NCBI RefSeq assembly: GCF_001425385.1
Contig: NZ_LMQO01000002.1
Location: forward strand, 248,001 to 312,000
DNA: 64,000 nt
Source of the DNA: Sphingomonas sp. Leaf407
GTDB taxonomy: Bacteria; Pseudomonadota; Alphaproteobacteria; Sphingomonadales; Sphingomonadaceae
Direction of reading: 5' to 3'
Shown here: in pieces, positions 50,738-59,823 of the stretch
Numbering within the stretch: the stretch's first letter is position 1
Layout of the letters: each line of letters starts with the position of its first letter
Translations under genes and position numbers: made by a program
Notes under the pieces: generated by a model
Databases searched by the model: none
What the model was told of the DNA's origin: nothing
What the model saw: only the letters and a program-made list of their open reading frames with translations

Positions 50738-53041
50738 GTGCCGCGCCCGTCCCTGCCGCGCGTCGTTGCGCTCGTCCGCGGGTCGCTCTCGGCCAAGCTG
50801 GCGGTCTTCTATGGCGCGCTGTTCGCGCTGGCGGTCGTGTTGATCCTGATCGGGGTGAAGGCGGGGATCGGCAATACCGCCGAGGGTATGATCCGCAACG
50901 AAATGGTCGCCAGCGCCAAGGTGTTCGACCGGGTGACGGCGATGCGCTACGCCCAGCTTGGCGATGCGGGCACCGTGCTGGCGGGCGACTTCGGCTTTCG
51001 CAGCGCGGCGGCAACCGGCGACGCGCCGACGATCGTCTCGGCGCTTGATTCGCTGCGCAGCCGCCTGCGGCTCGACCAGGCATTCTTCGTCGGCGCGGAC
51101 GGAGCGGTCGTCGGCTATCGCGGACGCATGTCGCCGCGCGACGCCGACGATCTGTTCGCCGCGCTCGACGGCGGGCGGACGCGCGGCGTGCTGCGCATCG
51201 GCGACGCCCGGTTCAACGCCGCCGCCGCGGCGGTCAAGGCACCGGTCACGATCGGCTGGGTCGTGTTCGGCAACGCGCTCGACGGGCGGGAGATGGCCCG
51301 GCTGGCGCGGCTGTCCTCGATCGACCTTGCGCCGCATATCGTCCCCGCCGCGACGCTCGACCCCGCGCAGCGCGGCGGCGCGGTGGTAGAACGCGACATC
51401 GACGGCAAGCGGATGCTGGTGCAGGCATCGCCGATCGCCTCGTTCGTCGACGGCGAGCCGCAGGTGCTGCTGCTGCGATACAGCATCACCGACGCGCTGG
51501 CGGCATATCGGCCGCTGCTGTGGCTGCTGATCGGTTGCGGCGCGGTCGGCGTCGTCATCGCCGGTATCGGCAGCGTCATGCTGGCGCGGCGGATCACCCG
51601 GCCGATCATCGCGCTCGATGATGCCGCGCGGCGGGTGGCGCGTGGCGATTATACCCAGGTCGCCGTCACCACGCGGGACGAACTCGGCACGCTCGCCGCC
51701 AGCTTCAACCGCATGGTCGACGACATCGGCGAACGCGAGCGCCAGATCACCCATATGGCGCTGCACGACCATCTGACCGGCCTGGCGAACCGCGTCCTGC
51801 TGCGCGACCATCTGACCATGGTGATCGCCCGTCCGCACCCGGAGCGGCGACAGGCGCTGTTCTGTCTCGATCTCGACCAGTTCAAGGTCGTCAACGACAC
51901 GCTCGGCCATCCGACGGGCGATGCGCTGCTGTGCGAGATCGCCGGCCGGCTCAGCCGGTTCGCGCCCGACGGCTTCGTCGCGCGGCTCGGCGGCGACGAA
52001 TTCGCGATCGTGCTCGACGATGCGCAGCGCTCGCTCGACCGGGTGGCGCATGAACTGACGCGGGTGGTGGCCGAACCGTGCATCGTCAACGGCCACCGCA
52101 TCGTGCCGGGCACCAGCATCGGCATCGCGATCCTCGGCGTCGACGGCGAGGATGCGGTGACGCTGGCGAAGAACGCCGATCTGGCGCTCTACCGCGCCAA
52201 GCACGACGGGCGCGGCGGCTATCGTTTCTTCGAGGCGACGATGGATGCCGAGGCGCGCAAGCGCCGGCAGATGGAGCTCGACCTCCACGACGCGATCGCC
52301 GAGGGGCAGTTGTCGCTGATGTTCCAGCCGCTGTTCAACCTGTCCGAAACCCGCGTCTGCGCGTTCGAGGCGCTGTTGCGCTGGAACCATCCGGTGCGTG
52401 GGCAAGTGTCGCCGGTCGACTTCATCCCGCTGGCCGAGGATACCGGGCTGATCGTGCCGATCGGCGAATGGGTGATCCGCGAGGCGTGTCGCGCGGCGCG
52501 GCGCTGGCCCGACGACGTGCGGGTCGCGGTGAACGTATCGCCGGTCCAGTTCCGCAATCCGGGCCTCGCCGCCGTCATCCTCCAGGCGCTGTCCGAAAGC
52601 GGCCTCGCCCCGCAGCGGCTGGAGCTGGAGATCACCGAGAGCCTGTTCATCGACAATCCCAAATCGACGCTGGCCTCGCTGCACAGCCTGCGCGCGCTGG
52701 GCGTGCGCGTCGCGCTCGACGATTTCGGCACCGGCTATTCCTCGCTCAGCTATCTGCGCGCCTTTCCGTTCGACAAGATCAAGATCGACCGCAGCTTCAT
52801 CCTCGACCTGCTCGACGGCGACGGGGCCACCGCGATCATCAAGTCGATCACGACGCTGGCCGAGGCGCTGGGCATGGAGACGACCGCCGAGGGCGTCGAG
52901 AACGCCGGCCAGCTCGACATCCTGCGCGAACAGGGCTGCACCCATATCCAGGGCTATTATTTCAGCCGGCCGGTGCCCGAAAGCGAGATCCGGCGGATGC
53001 TGGGCATGGAGGACGAGGGCGCACGGCGGCTCGCGGGATGA
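50738..53041 (+). CDS. Membrane-bound GGDEF-EAL cyclic-di-GMP enzyme
   Basis: A 767-residue inner-membrane signalling protein. It has TM1 (about 18-38), a periplasmic sensor domain to about 250, TM2, a HAMP linker (ITRPIIALDDAARRVARGDYTQV), then a diguanylate cyclase domain with intact GGDEF (418-422). A phosphodiesterase domain follows with intact EAL (544-546), DDFGTGYSSLSYL and ENAGQLDILREQGC. Both catalytic motifs look competent, so it may make and break cyclic-di-GMP depending on input. Start GTG 50738 lies six bases after the cupredoxin stop; the pair is probably one transcript and the periplasmic domain may sense the redox partner. No strong ribosome site is seen. Confidence 0.87.
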   Translation: MPRPSLPRVVALVRGSLSAKLAVFYGALFALAVVLILIGVKAGIGNTAEGMIRNEMVASAKVFDRVTAMRYAQLGDAGTVLAGDFGFRSAAATGDAPTIVSALDSLRSRLRLDQAFFVGADGAVVGYRGRMSPRDADDLFAALDGGRTRGVLRIGDARFNAAAAAVKAPVTIGWVVFGNALDGREMARLARLSSIDLAPHIVPAATLDPAQRGGAVVERDIDGKRMLVQASPIASFVDGEPQVLLLRYSITDALAAYRPLLWLLIGCGAVGVVIAGIGSVMLARRITRPIIALDDAARRVARGDYTQVAVTTRDELGTLAASFNRMVDDIGERERQITHMALHDHLTGLANRVLLRDHLTMVIARPHPERRQALFCLDLDQFKVVNDTLGHPTGDALLCEIAGRLSRFAPDGFVARLGGDEFAIVLDDAQRSLDRVAHELTRVVAEPCIVNGHRIVPGTSIGIAILGVDGEDAVTLAKNADLALYRAKHDGRGGYRFFEATMDAEARKRRQMELDLHDAIAEGQLSLMFQPLFNLSETRVCAFEALLRWNHPVRGQVSPVDFIPLAEDTGLIVPIGEWVIREACRAARRWPDDVRVAVNVSPVQFRNPGLAAVILQALSESGLAPQRLELEITESLFIDNPKSTLASLHSLRALGVRVALDDFGTGYSSLSYLRAFPFDKIKIDRSFILDLLDGDGATAIIKSITTLAEALGMETTAEGVENAGQLDILREQGCTHIQGYYFSRPVPESEIRRMLGMEDEGARRLAG

Positions 53042-53132
53042 TCGCCCGTCCGAAACCATGGCCGGTGGCCAAAGGCGACGATCGGCAAGGTGCTGCGCCC
53101 GGTCGCTCCGGCGTGGCGAATCGGGTCGCTTG

Positions 53133-53161
53133 TTGACATGGAATATGCAGCGATCGAAATA
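53133..53161 (+). promoter_or_regulatory. Possible sigma-70-type promoter for the hybrid kinase gene
   Basis: A consensus TTGACA (53133-53138) is followed after 17 bases by GAAATA (53156-53161), just before the preferred ATG 53168. If it is used, the frame's earlier ATG codons (53090 and 53138) cannot be the start. The -10 match is weak. Confidence 0.35.
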
Positions 53162-53167
53162 GCGGTC

Positions 53168-56100
53168 ATGACCGGACGCCTGACCTCCAACGTTTCGCTG
53201 ACGCCCGAACTGAAACAGTTCATCGTCGAGCGCATGGCGACCGGCGACTATGCCAACACCAGCGAGGTGGTCCGCGCCGGCCTGTGCGCGCTGCGCGACG
53301 CGACGGGGGCGGCGGCACGTCCGCTGACGCCGGGCTGGCCGGCGGCGGGCGGCGAGTGCGGCGCGCTGATCCGCCGTCGCGACTGGAGCCAGTCGCCGCT
53401 CGGCACGCCCGATGGCTGGTCGCACGAAATGCGCGCGACGATCGCCAACATCGTCAATTCGCCGGTCGCCAAGGTATTGATGTGGGGCAGCGACCATATC
53501 CTGTTCTACAACGACGCCTATCGCGCGATCATCGGCGATCGCCATCCGCTGGCGCTGGGCACCCCGGTCGCCGAGGCGCTGCCCGAAGTCTGGGACTGGA
53601 ACCGTCCGATCCTCGCCGCCGGTCTGCGCGGCGAAGTCCAGTCGTTCCACGACCAGCCGATCGTGCTGGAGCGCGGCGACGGGCCGGAAACGCTGTTCCT
53701 CGACCTCTATTACACCCCGGTGCATGACGCGAACGGCGTGGCGGGCGGGGTGCTGTGTACGATCGTCGACCATAGCGAGCGCGTGGCGATCGAGGCGCGG
53801 CTGGCGGCGAGCGAGGCCGAACTGCGCGGCATCGCCGATGCGATGCCGATGCTGGTCGCCTATGTCGGTGCCGACCATCGCTATCGCTTCGCCAATGCCC
53901 GCTATCAGGAATGGTTCGGCACGTCGCCCGAAGCGATCGTCGGCCGCCACATCCGCGACGTGATCGGCGAGGCGGCCTATGTCGACCGGCGCGCGGACAT
54001 TGACGCGGCGCTGGGCGGCCGGGCGATCGTCGCCGAAACCACGCTGCATCACCGGGAAGCGGGGCCGCGCCGGGCGGAAATCCGCTACGTTCCCGCGACC
54101 GGCGCCGATGGGGTGACGAGCGGCGTCTATATCCTCGGCATCGACATCACCGACCGTGCCGGGCGCGAAGCCGAAGTTCGCGCGAGCGACCGCCGGTTCC
54201 GCACCGCGATGGAGGCGGTTCACGGCGTGTTGTGGACCAACAGCGCCGACGGGCGGATGCTCGGCGAACAGCCCGGCTGGGGCGCGCTGACCGGTCAGTC
54301 GTTCGACGAGTATCAGGGGTTCGGCTGGTCGGCGGCGGTGCATCCCGACGACGCGGCGGCGACCGTCGTCGCGTGGAACGCGGCGGTGGCGAGCCGCGGC
54401 ATGTTCGTCCACGAACATCGCGTGCGGCGCCACGACGGCGAATGGCGCACCTGTGCGATCCGGGGGCTGCCGATCCTCGACGATGATGGCCGCATCGTCG
54501 AATGGGTCGGCGTTCACACCGACATTTCGCACCAGCGCGCGGCCGAAGCGGCGCTGCGCGATCAGGCCGAAAGCCTGGCGCGACAGGTGCGGCACCGCGA
54601 ACGTGCCGAGGAGCAACTGCGCAGCCTCAACGAAACCCTCGAAACCCGCGTGATTGCCGAGATCGCCGAGCGGCGTCAGGCCGAGGCGAAGCTGGCGCAG
54701 TCGCAGAAGATGGAGACGGTCGGCAAGCTGACCGGCGGCGTTGCGCATGATTTCAACAATCTGTTGCAGGTGATCGGCGGCAACCTGCAACTGCTAGGGC
54801 GCGACGTGGCGGGCAACGAACGTGCCGAGCGCCGTGTCGCCAATGCGATGGCCGGCGTCTCGCGCGGGGCGAAGCTCGCCAGCCAGTTGCTCGCGTTCGG
54901 GCGCAGGCAGGCGCTGGAGCCCAAGGTCGTCAACGTCACCCGCTTCGTGCAGGGGATGGACGACATGCTGCGCCGCGCGATCGGTGAGGGCGTAGAGATC
55001 GAGACGGTGTTCGCCGGCGGCCTTTGGAACACCTTCATCGATCCCGGCCAGATCGAGAATGCGCTCCTGAACCTCGCGATCAACGCGCGCGACGCGATGG
55101 AGGGGCAGGGCCGGCTGACGATCGAACTGTCGAACGCGCACCTCGACGATGCCTATGCCCGCACGCACGAGGAAGTGGTGCCGGGGCAATATGTCATGCT
55201 GGCCGTCACCGACACCGGCAGCGGGATGTCCCCGGACATCGTCGCCAAAGTGTTCGAACCGTTCTTCTCGACCAAGGCGGAAGGCAAGGGGTCGGGCCTC
55301 GGGCTGTCGATGGTGTACGGCTTCGTCAAGCAATCGGGCGGGCATGTGAAGATCTATTCGGAGATCGGCCACGGCACGACGATCAAGCTCTACCTGCCGC
55401 GCGCGATGGAGTCCGAGGATGTCGAGGTCGCGGTCGATACCGGGCCGGTGCGTGGCGGGACCGAGACGGTGCTGGTGGTCGAGGACGACGAGGAGGTCCG
55501 CGCGACCGTCGTCGCGCTGTTGGGCGACCTTGGCTACCGCGTGCTGAAGGCCGCCGATGCGACCAGCGGACTGGCGGTGATCGAAAGCGGGGTGCCGATC
55601 GACCTGCTGTTCACCGACGTGGTGATGCCCGGACCGCTCAAGAGCCCGGAAATGGCGCGCAAGGCGCGCGAGCGGCTGCCCAATATCGCGGTGCTGTTCA
55701 CCAGCGGCTATACCGAGAATTCGATCGTCCATGGCGGGCGGCTCGACAAGGGCGTCGAGCTGTTGTCGAAGCCGTACACGCGCGAGGCGCTGGCGCGCAA
55801 ATTCCGCCATGTGCTGGCCAACCAGCAACAGCGTGGCGTCGCGACCCGCACCGCGCCCGAACCCAACCCGCCGGTCGCGGTGACGACTCCGCCGAGCCTG
55901 CGCCAGACCGCGCTGCTGGTCGAGGACGACGATCTGATCCGCACGAACACCGCCGACATGCTGAAGGACGCAGGGTTCGTGGTGCTGGAAGCGGCGAGCG
56001 CCGAGGAAGCGCTGATGGCGCTCCAGACCGCGCCGGTCGACGTGCTCATCACCGACGTCAACCTGCCCGGCGCATCGGGCCGTGAGCTGGCGACACGCGC

Positions 56101-56266
56101 GCGCAGCGTCCGCCCCGACGCGCTGGTGGTGTTCGCCACCGGCGATCCGGGCGCGGTGCAGCGCGAACCGAACGCGGTGGTGCTCGCCAAACCCTATGAC
56201 GCCAAGGCGCTGATCGCGGCGGTGCGCGGCGGGGTGCGGCGGACGAAGGATCAGCCGGTCAGATAA
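53168..56266 (+). CDS. Hybrid histidine kinase with N-terminal ParD-like antitoxin domain
   Basis: A 1032-residue cytoplasmic protein. Residues 1-50 read like a ParD/CC2985 ribbon-helix-helix antitoxin (TSNVSLTPELKQFIVERM, then YANTSEVVRAGLCALRD). Three PAS-type domains follow to about 500. The HisKA domain has KMETVGKLTGGVAHDFNNLL (H527) and is followed by an HATPase domain (NLAINARDAMEG, DTGSGM, GKGSGLGLSMVYG). Two receiver domains have phospho-acceptors D817 and D963. The kinase part is a standard hybrid; the antitoxin domain is not. No ParE-type toxin gene adjoins. It could let the kinase bind DNA or a toxin. ATG 53168 is preferred. Confidence 0.87.
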   Translation: MTGRLTSNVSLTPELKQFIVERMATGDYANTSEVVRAGLCALRDATGAAARPLTPGWPAAGGECGALIRRRDWSQSPLGTPDGWSHEMRATIANIVNSPVAKVLMWGSDHILFYNDAYRAIIGDRHPLALGTPVAEALPEVWDWNRPILAAGLRGEVQSFHDQPIVLERGDGPETLFLDLYYTPVHDANGVAGGVLCTIVDHSERVAIEARLAASEAELRGIADAMPMLVAYVGADHRYRFANARYQEWFGTSPEAIVGRHIRDVIGEAAYVDRRADIDAALGGRAIVAETTLHHREAGPRRAEIRYVPATGADGVTSGVYILGIDITDRAGREAEVRASDRRFRTAMEAVHGVLWTNSADGRMLGEQPGWGALTGQSFDEYQGFGWSAAVHPDDAAATVVAWNAAVASRGMFVHEHRVRRHDGEWRTCAIRGLPILDDDGRIVEWVGVHTDISHQRAAEAALRDQAESLARQVRHRERAEEQLRSLNETLETRVIAEIAERRQAEAKLAQSQKMETVGKLTGGVAHDFNNLLQVIGGNLQLLGRDVAGNERAERRVANAMAGVSRGAKLASQLLAFGRRQALEPKVVNVTRFVQGMDDMLRRAIGEGVEIETVFAGGLWNTFIDPGQIENALLNLAINARDAMEGQGRLTIELSNAHLDDAYARTHEEVVPGQYVMLAVTDTGSGMSPDIVAKVFEPFFSTKAEGKGSGLGLSMVYGFVKQSGGHVKIYSEIGHGTTIKLYLPRAMESEDVEVAVDTGPVRGGTETVLVVEDDEEVRATVVALLGDLGYRVLKAADATSGLAVIESGVPIDLLFTDVVMPGPLKSPEMARKARERLPNIAVLFTSGYTENSIVHGGRLDKGVELLSKPYTREALARKFRHVLANQQQRGVATRTAPEPNPPVAVTTPPSLRQTALLVEDDDLIRTNTADMLKDAGFVVLEAASAEEALMALQTAPVDVLITDVNLPGASGRELATRARSVRPDALVVFATGDPGAVQREPNAVVLAKPYDAKALIAAVRGGVRRTKDQPVR

Positions 56267-56345
56267 TCGCCGGACCGGCGACCCGGCGTGAAGCCAATCG
56301 CCCCGCCGGTCGTTGCACCCCCCGAACGACTGCGGGAGGTGGCAT

Positions 56346-57110
56346 GTGACGGGCCGGACGATCATCGTGACGGGTGCCGAATCGGGCATCGGTGCTGCCT
56401 GCGCCGCAGCCTTCGGGGCGACCGGCGCACGGGTGGCGGTGCTCTATTACGCCGATGCCACCGCCGCCGGGCACAGCGCCGACGCGGTACGCGCGGCGGG
56501 CGGCGAGGCGATCACCGTGCAGGCGCATGTCGACGATGAAGCGTCGGTCGATGCCGCCTTCGCCACGGTCGAGCGGCAATGGGGGCCGGCCGACGTACTG
56601 GTCAATTCCGCCGGGCTGAACATGACCGGGGTCAACGTCCGCGACATGACGCTGGCCCAGTGGCGGCGGTTGCTCGACACCGACCTGACCGGCGCGTTCC
56701 TCACCTCGCGCCGGTTCCTGACCGGGCGGGGCGAGGCGGGCGACGCGGTGATCCTGCACATCTCGTCGATCCATGCCTATGCGGTGCGCGCCGGCGGGGC
56801 GGATTATTGCGCGGCGAAGGGCGGGCTGACCAACCTGATCGAGACGCTGGCGATCGAGGAAGCGCCGCGCCGCATCCGCGTGAACGCGATCGAGCCGGGC
56901 ATGATCCTGACGCCGATGAACGCACGGGCGCAGGCAGATGAGACCTACCGCCGGACGCTGGAACACAACATTCCGCTGGGCCGCGCCGGTGCGCCCGAAG
57001 AGGTGGCCGATCTCGCCGTGTTCCTCGCCTCAGACAAGGCGCGCTATATCACCGGCGCGCGGATCGTGATCGACGGCGGACTGTCGCTGATGCAGGCGAT
57101 CGGCGCATGA
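56346..57110 (+). CDS. Short-chain dehydrogenase (sugar dehydrogenase type)
   Basis: A 254-residue classical SDR with IIVTGAESGIGAACA, YYADATAAG, VNSAGLNMTG, HISSIHAYAV, the active-site YCAAK and the ITGARIVIDGG ending, similar to glucose/gluconate dehydrogenases. Start GTG 56346 has GGGAGG six bases upstream. It overlaps the GH130-like gene by four bases (ATGA), so the two act in one process, probably oxidation of the sugar that the partner releases. Substrate unknown. No copy of the locus operator lies upstream. Confidence 0.83.
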   Translation: MTGRTIIVTGAESGIGAACAAAFGATGARVAVLYYADATAAGHSADAVRAAGGEAITVQAHVDDEASVDAAFATVERQWGPADVLVNSAGLNMTGVNVRDMTLAQWRRLLDTDLTGAFLTSRRFLTGRGEAGDAVILHISSIHAYAVRAGGADYCAAKGGLTNLIETLAIEEAPRRIRVNAIEPGMILTPMNARAQADETYRRTLEHNIPLGRAGAPEEVADLAVFLASDKARYITGARIVIDGGLSLMQAIGA

Positions 57111-58024
57111 CCGGCGTTGTCGACACCGGGCTGCCGCTCGACTTCAATGTCCGGGCGATCGAGTCTGTCACCCTCGACGGCCCGCCCGAACTGGCGGCGC
57201 GCGACCTGATGAGCCCCTATGTCTGGCGCGAGCCCGACGGTCGCTACGGCATCATGGTCCGCGCGGTCGTGCCACCCGGCGCGCCGCTCACCGATACCGG
57301 CGTGATCTGGGCGGGGTGGAGCGACGACGGGGTGCGCTTCACCATGGCGGACACGCCGTCGATCGTGCCCGGCCCCGACGAGCATGACGCGGGCGGCGTA
57401 GAGGACCCGACGGTCGTCCGCCGCGACGACGGCTATGTCGTCTATTATTCGGGCGTGCTCGCCGATCACGCGCATGGCGAACTGTCCTATGCGACCGGTC
57501 CGTCGCTCGACCGGCTGGTCAAGAGCGGCGTCGCGCTCGCCTCGTCCAAGTCGGAGGGCAATACCAAGGAAGCGACGATCGACCGCACGCCCGACGGGCG
57601 CTGGCGGCTGTTCTACGAATATGCCGCCGACGAGGCATCGCGGGTGGGCATGGCAGTCGGTGCCGATGTCGCCGGGCCTTGGGAGGAACAGCCGACACCG
57701 TTCCTGCCGCGCGCGGACAGTTGGGACGACTGGCATCTGTCGACCGGGCCGCTGCTGACCGACGATCCGGCATGTCCGGTGATGTTCTACAATGGTGCCA
57801 CGCGCGACGCGCGCTGGCGGATCGGCTGGGTCGCGTTCGACGCCGATTATAGCCGTGTCGTCGCCCGCGGGCTCCAGCCACTCGTCACCCCGCCGCCGGT
57901 CGACGATCGCAGCGCGACCGACATCGCGTTCGCGGCATCGGTCGTGGTCGCGGACGGGGCGATCTGGCTCTATTATTCGCTGGAGGACCGCCGGCTGGCG
58001 CGGGCGTTGATCCGGCGGAGTTGA
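57107..58024 (+). CDS. GH130-like five-bladed beta-propeller glycosidase
   Basis: A 305-residue protein without a signal peptide. It has the family landmarks LMSPYVWREPDGRYGIMVRAV, AGGVEDPTVVRRDDGYVVYYSG (EDPT acidic motif), KEATIDRTPDGRWRLFYEY and DWHLSTGPLL. It resembles glycoside phosphorylases/hydrolases of GH130, with related propeller families (GH43 and similar) as alternatives. A cytoplasmic phosphorylase or hydrolase on a mannoside-like oligosaccharide is inferred. It is coupled to the SDR by an ATGA overlap and is convergent with the SulP gene. Confidence 0.72.
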   Translation: MTGVVDTGLPLDFNVRAIESVTLDGPPELAARDLMSPYVWREPDGRYGIMVRAVVPPGAPLTDTGVIWAGWSDDGVRFTMADTPSIVPGPDEHDAGGVEDPTVVRRDDGYVVYYSGVLADHAHGELSYATGPSLDRLVKSGVALASSKSEGNTKEATIDRTPDGRWRLFYEYAADEASRVGMAVGADVAGPWEEQPTPFLPRADSWDDWHLSTGPLLTDDPACPVMFYNGATRDARWRIGWVAFDADYSRVVARGLQPLVTPPPVDDRSATDIAFAASVVVADGAIWLYYSLEDRRLARALIRRS

Positions 58025-58030
58025 GGGGGC

Positions 58031-58049
58031 GTGCCGCTCAATGCGGCAC
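58031..58049. terminator. Hairpin between convergent GH130-like and SulP genes
   Basis: GTGCCGC (58031-58037) pairs with GCGGCAC (58043-58049) around TCAAT, extended by GGGGG/CCCCC outside a short mismatch. It overlaps the last codons of the SulP gene. No T-run is present. Confidence 0.5.
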
Positions 58050-59522
58050 CACCCCCAGCTCCACCCCGGTCTTGTCGTGCAGCGCGAACCGGTCGACCAG
58101 CGCGGCGCTGGCGCGGTTGTAGCCGATGACGTCCACCACGGCGCCATCGCGGCGCAACCGGGCGACGATCTTGTCGAGCGCGCCGACGCCCGAAATGTCC
58201 CAGAAATGCGCGCCCGACACGTCGATCGTCACCGTCGTCGCACCCTCCGGTCGGAACGCACGGGTGAAGCGATCGACCGAGGCGAAAAAAATCTCGCCGG
58301 TCACGCGGTAGGTGACGCCGTCGTCCATGCTGCGCTCCACCGCGAACATCCGCTGCACCTTGCCGGCAAAGAAGATGCCCGACAGCAGCACGCCCGCCAG
58401 CACGCCCAGCGACAGGTCGCGTGTCGCGACGACGACCACGACCGTCGTCAACATCACAATCGACGAAGTCGCCGGATGCCGCCGCAGGTTGGCGATCGAG
58501 TTCCAGCTAAACGTGCCGATCGACACCATCACCATCACCGCGACCAGCGCGGGCATCGGCATCCGGCCGACGAACGGCCCGAGCAGCGTCAGCAGAACGA
58601 GCAGGAATCCGCCCGCGACAAAGGTCGACAGCCGGCTGCGCCCGCCCGACGTCACGTTGATGACCGACTGGCCGATCATCGCGCAGCCGCCCATCCCGCC
58701 GAACAGCGCGGCGACGATATTCGCACCGCCCTGGCCCGCGCATTCGCGCCGTTTGTCGCTGTCGCTATCGGTCATGTCGTCGACGATCTGCGCGGTCAGC
58801 AGCGATTCGAGCAGCCCGACGGCGGCCATGGTCAGCGAATAGGGCAGGATGATCCGCAGCGTCTCGAACGTCAGCGGCACTTGCGGAAGCGCAAGGCCTG
58901 GCAGCCCGTCGGGCAGGCGGCCCATGTCGCCGACGGTGTTGACCGGCAGCGCAAGGCCGATGCTGATCGCGCTCAGCACGAGGATCGCGACCAGCGGCGA
59001 TGGCACCGCCTTCGTCACGCGCGGGAACAGGTAGATGATCGCAAGGCCCCCGGCGACCAGCGCATAGCTGTGCCACGTCACCCCGGTCAGTTGCGGGAGC
59101 TGCGCGAGGAAGATCAGGATCGCCAGCGCGTTGACGAAGCCGGTAATGACCGAGCGCGACACGAACTGCATGACGAGGTCGAGCCGCAGCAGCCCGGCGG
59201 CGATCTGGATCACCCCCATCAGGATCGTCGCGGCAAAGAGATAGGCGACGCCGTGATCGCGCACCAGCGGGCCGATGAGCACCGCGACGGCGGCGGTCGC
59301 TGCCGAGATCATGCCGGGCCGCCCGCCGATCAGCGAAATGACGATGGCGATCGCGACCGAGGCATAGAGGCCGACCGCCGGATCGACCCCGGCGATGATC
59401 GAAAAGCCGATCGCCTCGGGGATCAGCGCCAGCGCGACGACGATGCCGGCCAGCACGTCACGGCGGGCGGCGGCGCCGTCGGTGAACCACTGACGGCGAT
59501 AGGTTCTGGAAATAAGCGGCAT
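58038..59522 (-). CDS. SulP family anion transporter with STAS domain
   Basis: A 494-residue inner-membrane protein. It has 10 or more hydrophobic spans with the SulP signature [29 protein letters not shown], an [13 protein letters not shown] stretch, and a C-terminal STAS domain (about 395-490, [23 protein letters not shown]). SulP proteins carry sulfate, bicarbonate or dicarboxylates; the substrate cannot be read here. ATG 59522 matches the usual start [13 protein letters not shown]; the open frame extends through a structured leader upstream. Monocistronic by arrangement. Confidence 0.9.
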   Translation of the reverse strand: MPLISRTYRRQWFTDGAAARRDVLAGIVVALALIPEAIGFSIIAGVDPAVGLYASVAIAIVISLIGGRPGMISAATAAVAVLIGPLVRDHGVAYLFAATILMGVIQIAAGLLRLDLVMQFVSRSVITGFVNALAILIFLAQLPQLTGVTWHSYALVAGGLAIIYLFPRVTKAVPSPLVAILVLSAISIGLALPVNTVGDMGRLPDGLPGLALPQVPLTFETLRIILPYSLTMAAVGLLESLLTAQIVDDMTDSDSDKRRECAGQGGANIVAALFGGMGGCAMIGQSVINVTSGGRSRLSTFVAGGFLLVLLTLLGPFVGRMPMPALVAVMVMVSIGTFSWNSIANLRRHPATSSIVMLTTVVVVVATRDLSLGVLAGVLLSGIFFAGKVQRMFAVERSMDDGVTYRVTGEIFFASVDRFTRAFRPEGATTVTIDVSGAHFWDISGVGALDKIVARLRRDGAVVDVIGYNRASAALVDRFALHDKTGVELGVVPH

Positions 59523-59690
59523 GTGAAATCCACAACAAGGCACATGGCGCCCATGGGTGGAGCGCGCAGGATCGGTTGGATGTGCATGTTGTCCGGCGGA
59601 TCGGCGGCCGGAATAGCCACCCGGAATTTCACCGGGTCCTTGCGAATGATCGCGCTGTAGCCGACCCGCCGATCCCGACGCAAGCCTCGG
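59523..59690 (-). promoter_or_regulatory. Untranslated leader region of the SulP gene with hairpins
   Basis: The 168 bases before the SulP start contain a perfect ACCCGG/CCGGGT hairpin (in + strand ACCCGGAATTTCACCGGGT near 59620-59640) and other short GC dyads. I cannot assign it to a known riboswitch. Structured leaders upstream of SulP genes are known in alphaproteobacteria, so a cis-regulatory RNA is possible. Confidence 0.35.
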
Positions 59691-59691
59691 G

Positions 59692-59823
59692 GGTTGATCC
59701 ATCCGAACAGAATCGTCGCCCCAGCGAAGGCTGGGGCCTCAAGCGGCTCCTGTCGTGTGCCATCAGCCGGAGATCCCAGCCTTCGCTGGGATGACGCCTG
59801 TTTCAGGATGGATGGATCAAACC
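59692..59823. repeat. Nested inverted repeat downstream of the second GH2 gene
   Basis: Inner arms CCCAGCGAAGGCTGGG (59720-59735) and CCCAGCCTTCGCTGGG (59775-59790) are exact reverse complements. Outer arms TTGATCCATCC (about 59694) and GGATGGATCAA (about 59811) flank them. The CCAGCGAAGGCTGGG word is a familiar sphingomonad interspersed repeat. It sits at the 3' end of the GH2 gene and upstream of the SulP leader. Confidence 0.7.

Noticed and set aside
53090..53167. Earlier in-frame ATG codons (53090, 53138) for the hybrid kinase
   Set aside because: They add non-conserved residues, lack ribosome sites, and one overlaps a TTGACA promoter-like element; the ParD homology begins at about 53168.
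50513..54790. A minus-strand open frame of about 1425 codons opposite the GGDEF/EAL and kinase genes
   Set aside because: It is low-complexity Arg/Asp/Gln-rich sequence produced by GC-rich codon bias on the other strand, with no domain pattern; the + strand genes have full catalytic motifs.
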